The notes under the pieces: generated by a model
The model's input: the letters and a program-made list of their open reading frames with translations, nothing else
Told to the model about the DNA's origin: nothing
Databases searched by the model: none
Shown: piece after piece, positions 63,326 to 64,000 of the stretch
Layout of the letters: the number at the start of each line of letters is the position of its first letter
Numbering within the stretch: the first letter of the stretch is position 1
From: Niabella ginsenosidivorans
GTDB lineage: Bacteria; Bacteroidota; Bacteroidia; Chitinophagales; Chitinophagaceae
Reading direction: 5' to 3'
DNA length: 64,000 nucleotides
Assembly: GCF_001654455.1 (NCBI RefSeq)
Contig: NZ_CP015772.1
Span: 2,418,001-2,482,000 of the forward strand
Translations under genes and position numbers: made by a program

Positions 63326-63384
63326 TACCTGATTTTTAGAACAATATTTGTCTGTAACAATTTATAAAGGCGGCGAAGCAGCCA

Positions 63385-64000
63385 TTAATGTTCGGAACGT
63401 TTAATCATTTTAGCTTTGATAATTCTGATATCATAAACGGGCCGGTCTTTATCTTTTCCTTTGCTGGTGGGAGCAGATGCAATTTTATCCAATACCTCAT
63501 AGCCGCTTATTAATTGTCCGAATACCGTGTAGTTCCCATCCAGGTGCGGAGTTCCTCCTCTGGTGATATATACCTTCCTGTGGTCTTCAGGAAGTTTTGC
63601 GCCTTTCAGCCGTTTTTCTTCCAGCGTATCCAGTCCGCCGCTGGTCCATACCCGGCCCTGTACAATATAAAACTGACTGCCGCTGCTCGCTTTTTGCGGG
63701 TTCACATCATCTCCTTCACGGGCGGCACCCAATGCCCCTTTCTGGTGGAACAGGCGCGCATTCAGTTCTGCCGGTATCGTATACTTTGGCCCGCCCTCTC
63801 CCAGCGGTTGCCCGCCATGAGCATGGCGGCTATCCGGATCACCGGATTGGATCATAAAATTCTTTATCACCCGATGAAATAATATGCCATTATAATATTT
63901 TGACCTGACCAGCCTGATGAAATTATCTCGATGCTGTGGTGTAAGATCACTCAGCCGCAACACCATATTGCCATAGTTGGTTTGCAGCAGCACGTCTTTT
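63385..64000 (-). CDS. Cyclophilin-type peptidyl-prolyl isomerase, N-terminus beyond window
   Basis: The frame is open to the right edge, so the N-terminus (perhaps a signal peptide) is missing. The visible part is a cyclophilin domain: LLQTNYGNMVLRLSDLTPQH, GILFHRVIKNFMIQSGDPDS (catalytic Arg in FHRVI), SSGSQFYIVQGRVW and GGTPHLDGNYTVFGQLISGY. The insertion TLEEKRLKGAKLPEDHRKVY is typical of Bacteroidota exported isomerases. It accelerates proline isomerisation of proteins, likely in the periplasm. Confidence 0.92.
   Translation of the reverse strand, partial: KDVLLQTNYGNMVLRLSDLTPQHRDNFIRLVRSKYYNGILFHRVIKNFMIQSGDPDSRHAHGGQPLGEGGPKYTIPAELNARLFHQKGALGAAREGDDVNPQKASSGSQFYIVQGRVWTSGGLDTLEEKRLKGAKLPEDHRKVYITRGGTPHLDGNYTVFGQLISGYEVLDKIASAPTSKGKDKDRPVYDIRIIKAKMIKRSEH

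Overview
The window looks like chromosome of a Bacteroidota bacterium, most likely family Chitinophagaceae. This is inferred from four things: Bacteroidota-type -7 promoter elements (TAnnTTTG) sitting just upstream of start codons; TonB receptor and SusD remnants; lineage-typical families (DUF1080, HU-CCDC81, AtpZ/AtpI, a fused CcoNO); and many Sec-exported proteins with AQ cleavage sites. Genus is not assigned. The content is mostly ordinary chromosomal genes with several patches of decay.

Layout. 1-5040 is an accessory patch: the C-terminal part of an Rhs polymorphic toxin cut by the window edge, a convergent gene that may encode its immunity protein with an XRE regulator, a broken insertion-sequence/outer-membrane-receptor chimera, and tRNA-Leu(UAA) and tRNA-Gly(GCC). 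5.1-18.1 kb holds mostly leftward single genes: a glycosyltransferase, an NTF2-like protein, an NHL-type propeller with an odd membrane insert, a serine hydrolase, a flavin-dependent oxidoreductase, a sodium:solute symporter, a lipoprotein and an outer-membrane barrel. A doubly frameshifted EEP-family gene lies among them on the right-going strand. 18.2-21 kb is a divergent two-component pair (LuxR-type regulator and TPR-histidine kinase), followed by a SusD remnant.

21.7-42.6 kb is mixed metabolism and envelope: RhaM, an AtpZ/AtpI pair joined to a SprT-like protein, a CPA2 antiporter, a Crp-type regulator, a DUF1080 hydrolase divergent from a Tat-exported Gfo/Idh/MocA oxidoreductase, a DoxX-thioesterase-VOC run, an HU-CCDC81 protein, a MalQ with N-terminal carbohydrate-binding modules, deoC, and aspS-panB. 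42.7-49.5 kb carries a TonB-dependent receptor, rimO, an MscS channel and a transglutaminase-like protein.

50.2-58.9 kb is a complete leftward cbb3 oxidase locus (ccoI-ccoS-ccoNO-ccoQ-ccoP-ccoG-ccoH-SafE-like), including two small genes, ccoS and ccoQ. Beyond it are a BlaI/BlaR1-type pair, a GroES-like protein, a cupin, a frameshifted outer-membrane protein and a cyclophilin cut by the right edge.

The most interesting non-coding signal is a palindrome TATGA-N6-TCAT(A/G/T). It occurs upstream of the Crp-type regulator, at the start of the neighbouring unknown four-helix membrane protein, upstream of ccoI, and at the ccoI/ccoS boundary. This suggests an autoregulated Crp-type regulon linking an unknown membrane protein to the microaerobic cbb3 oxidase. 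No CRISPR array, intact prophage or intact insertion sequence was seen.
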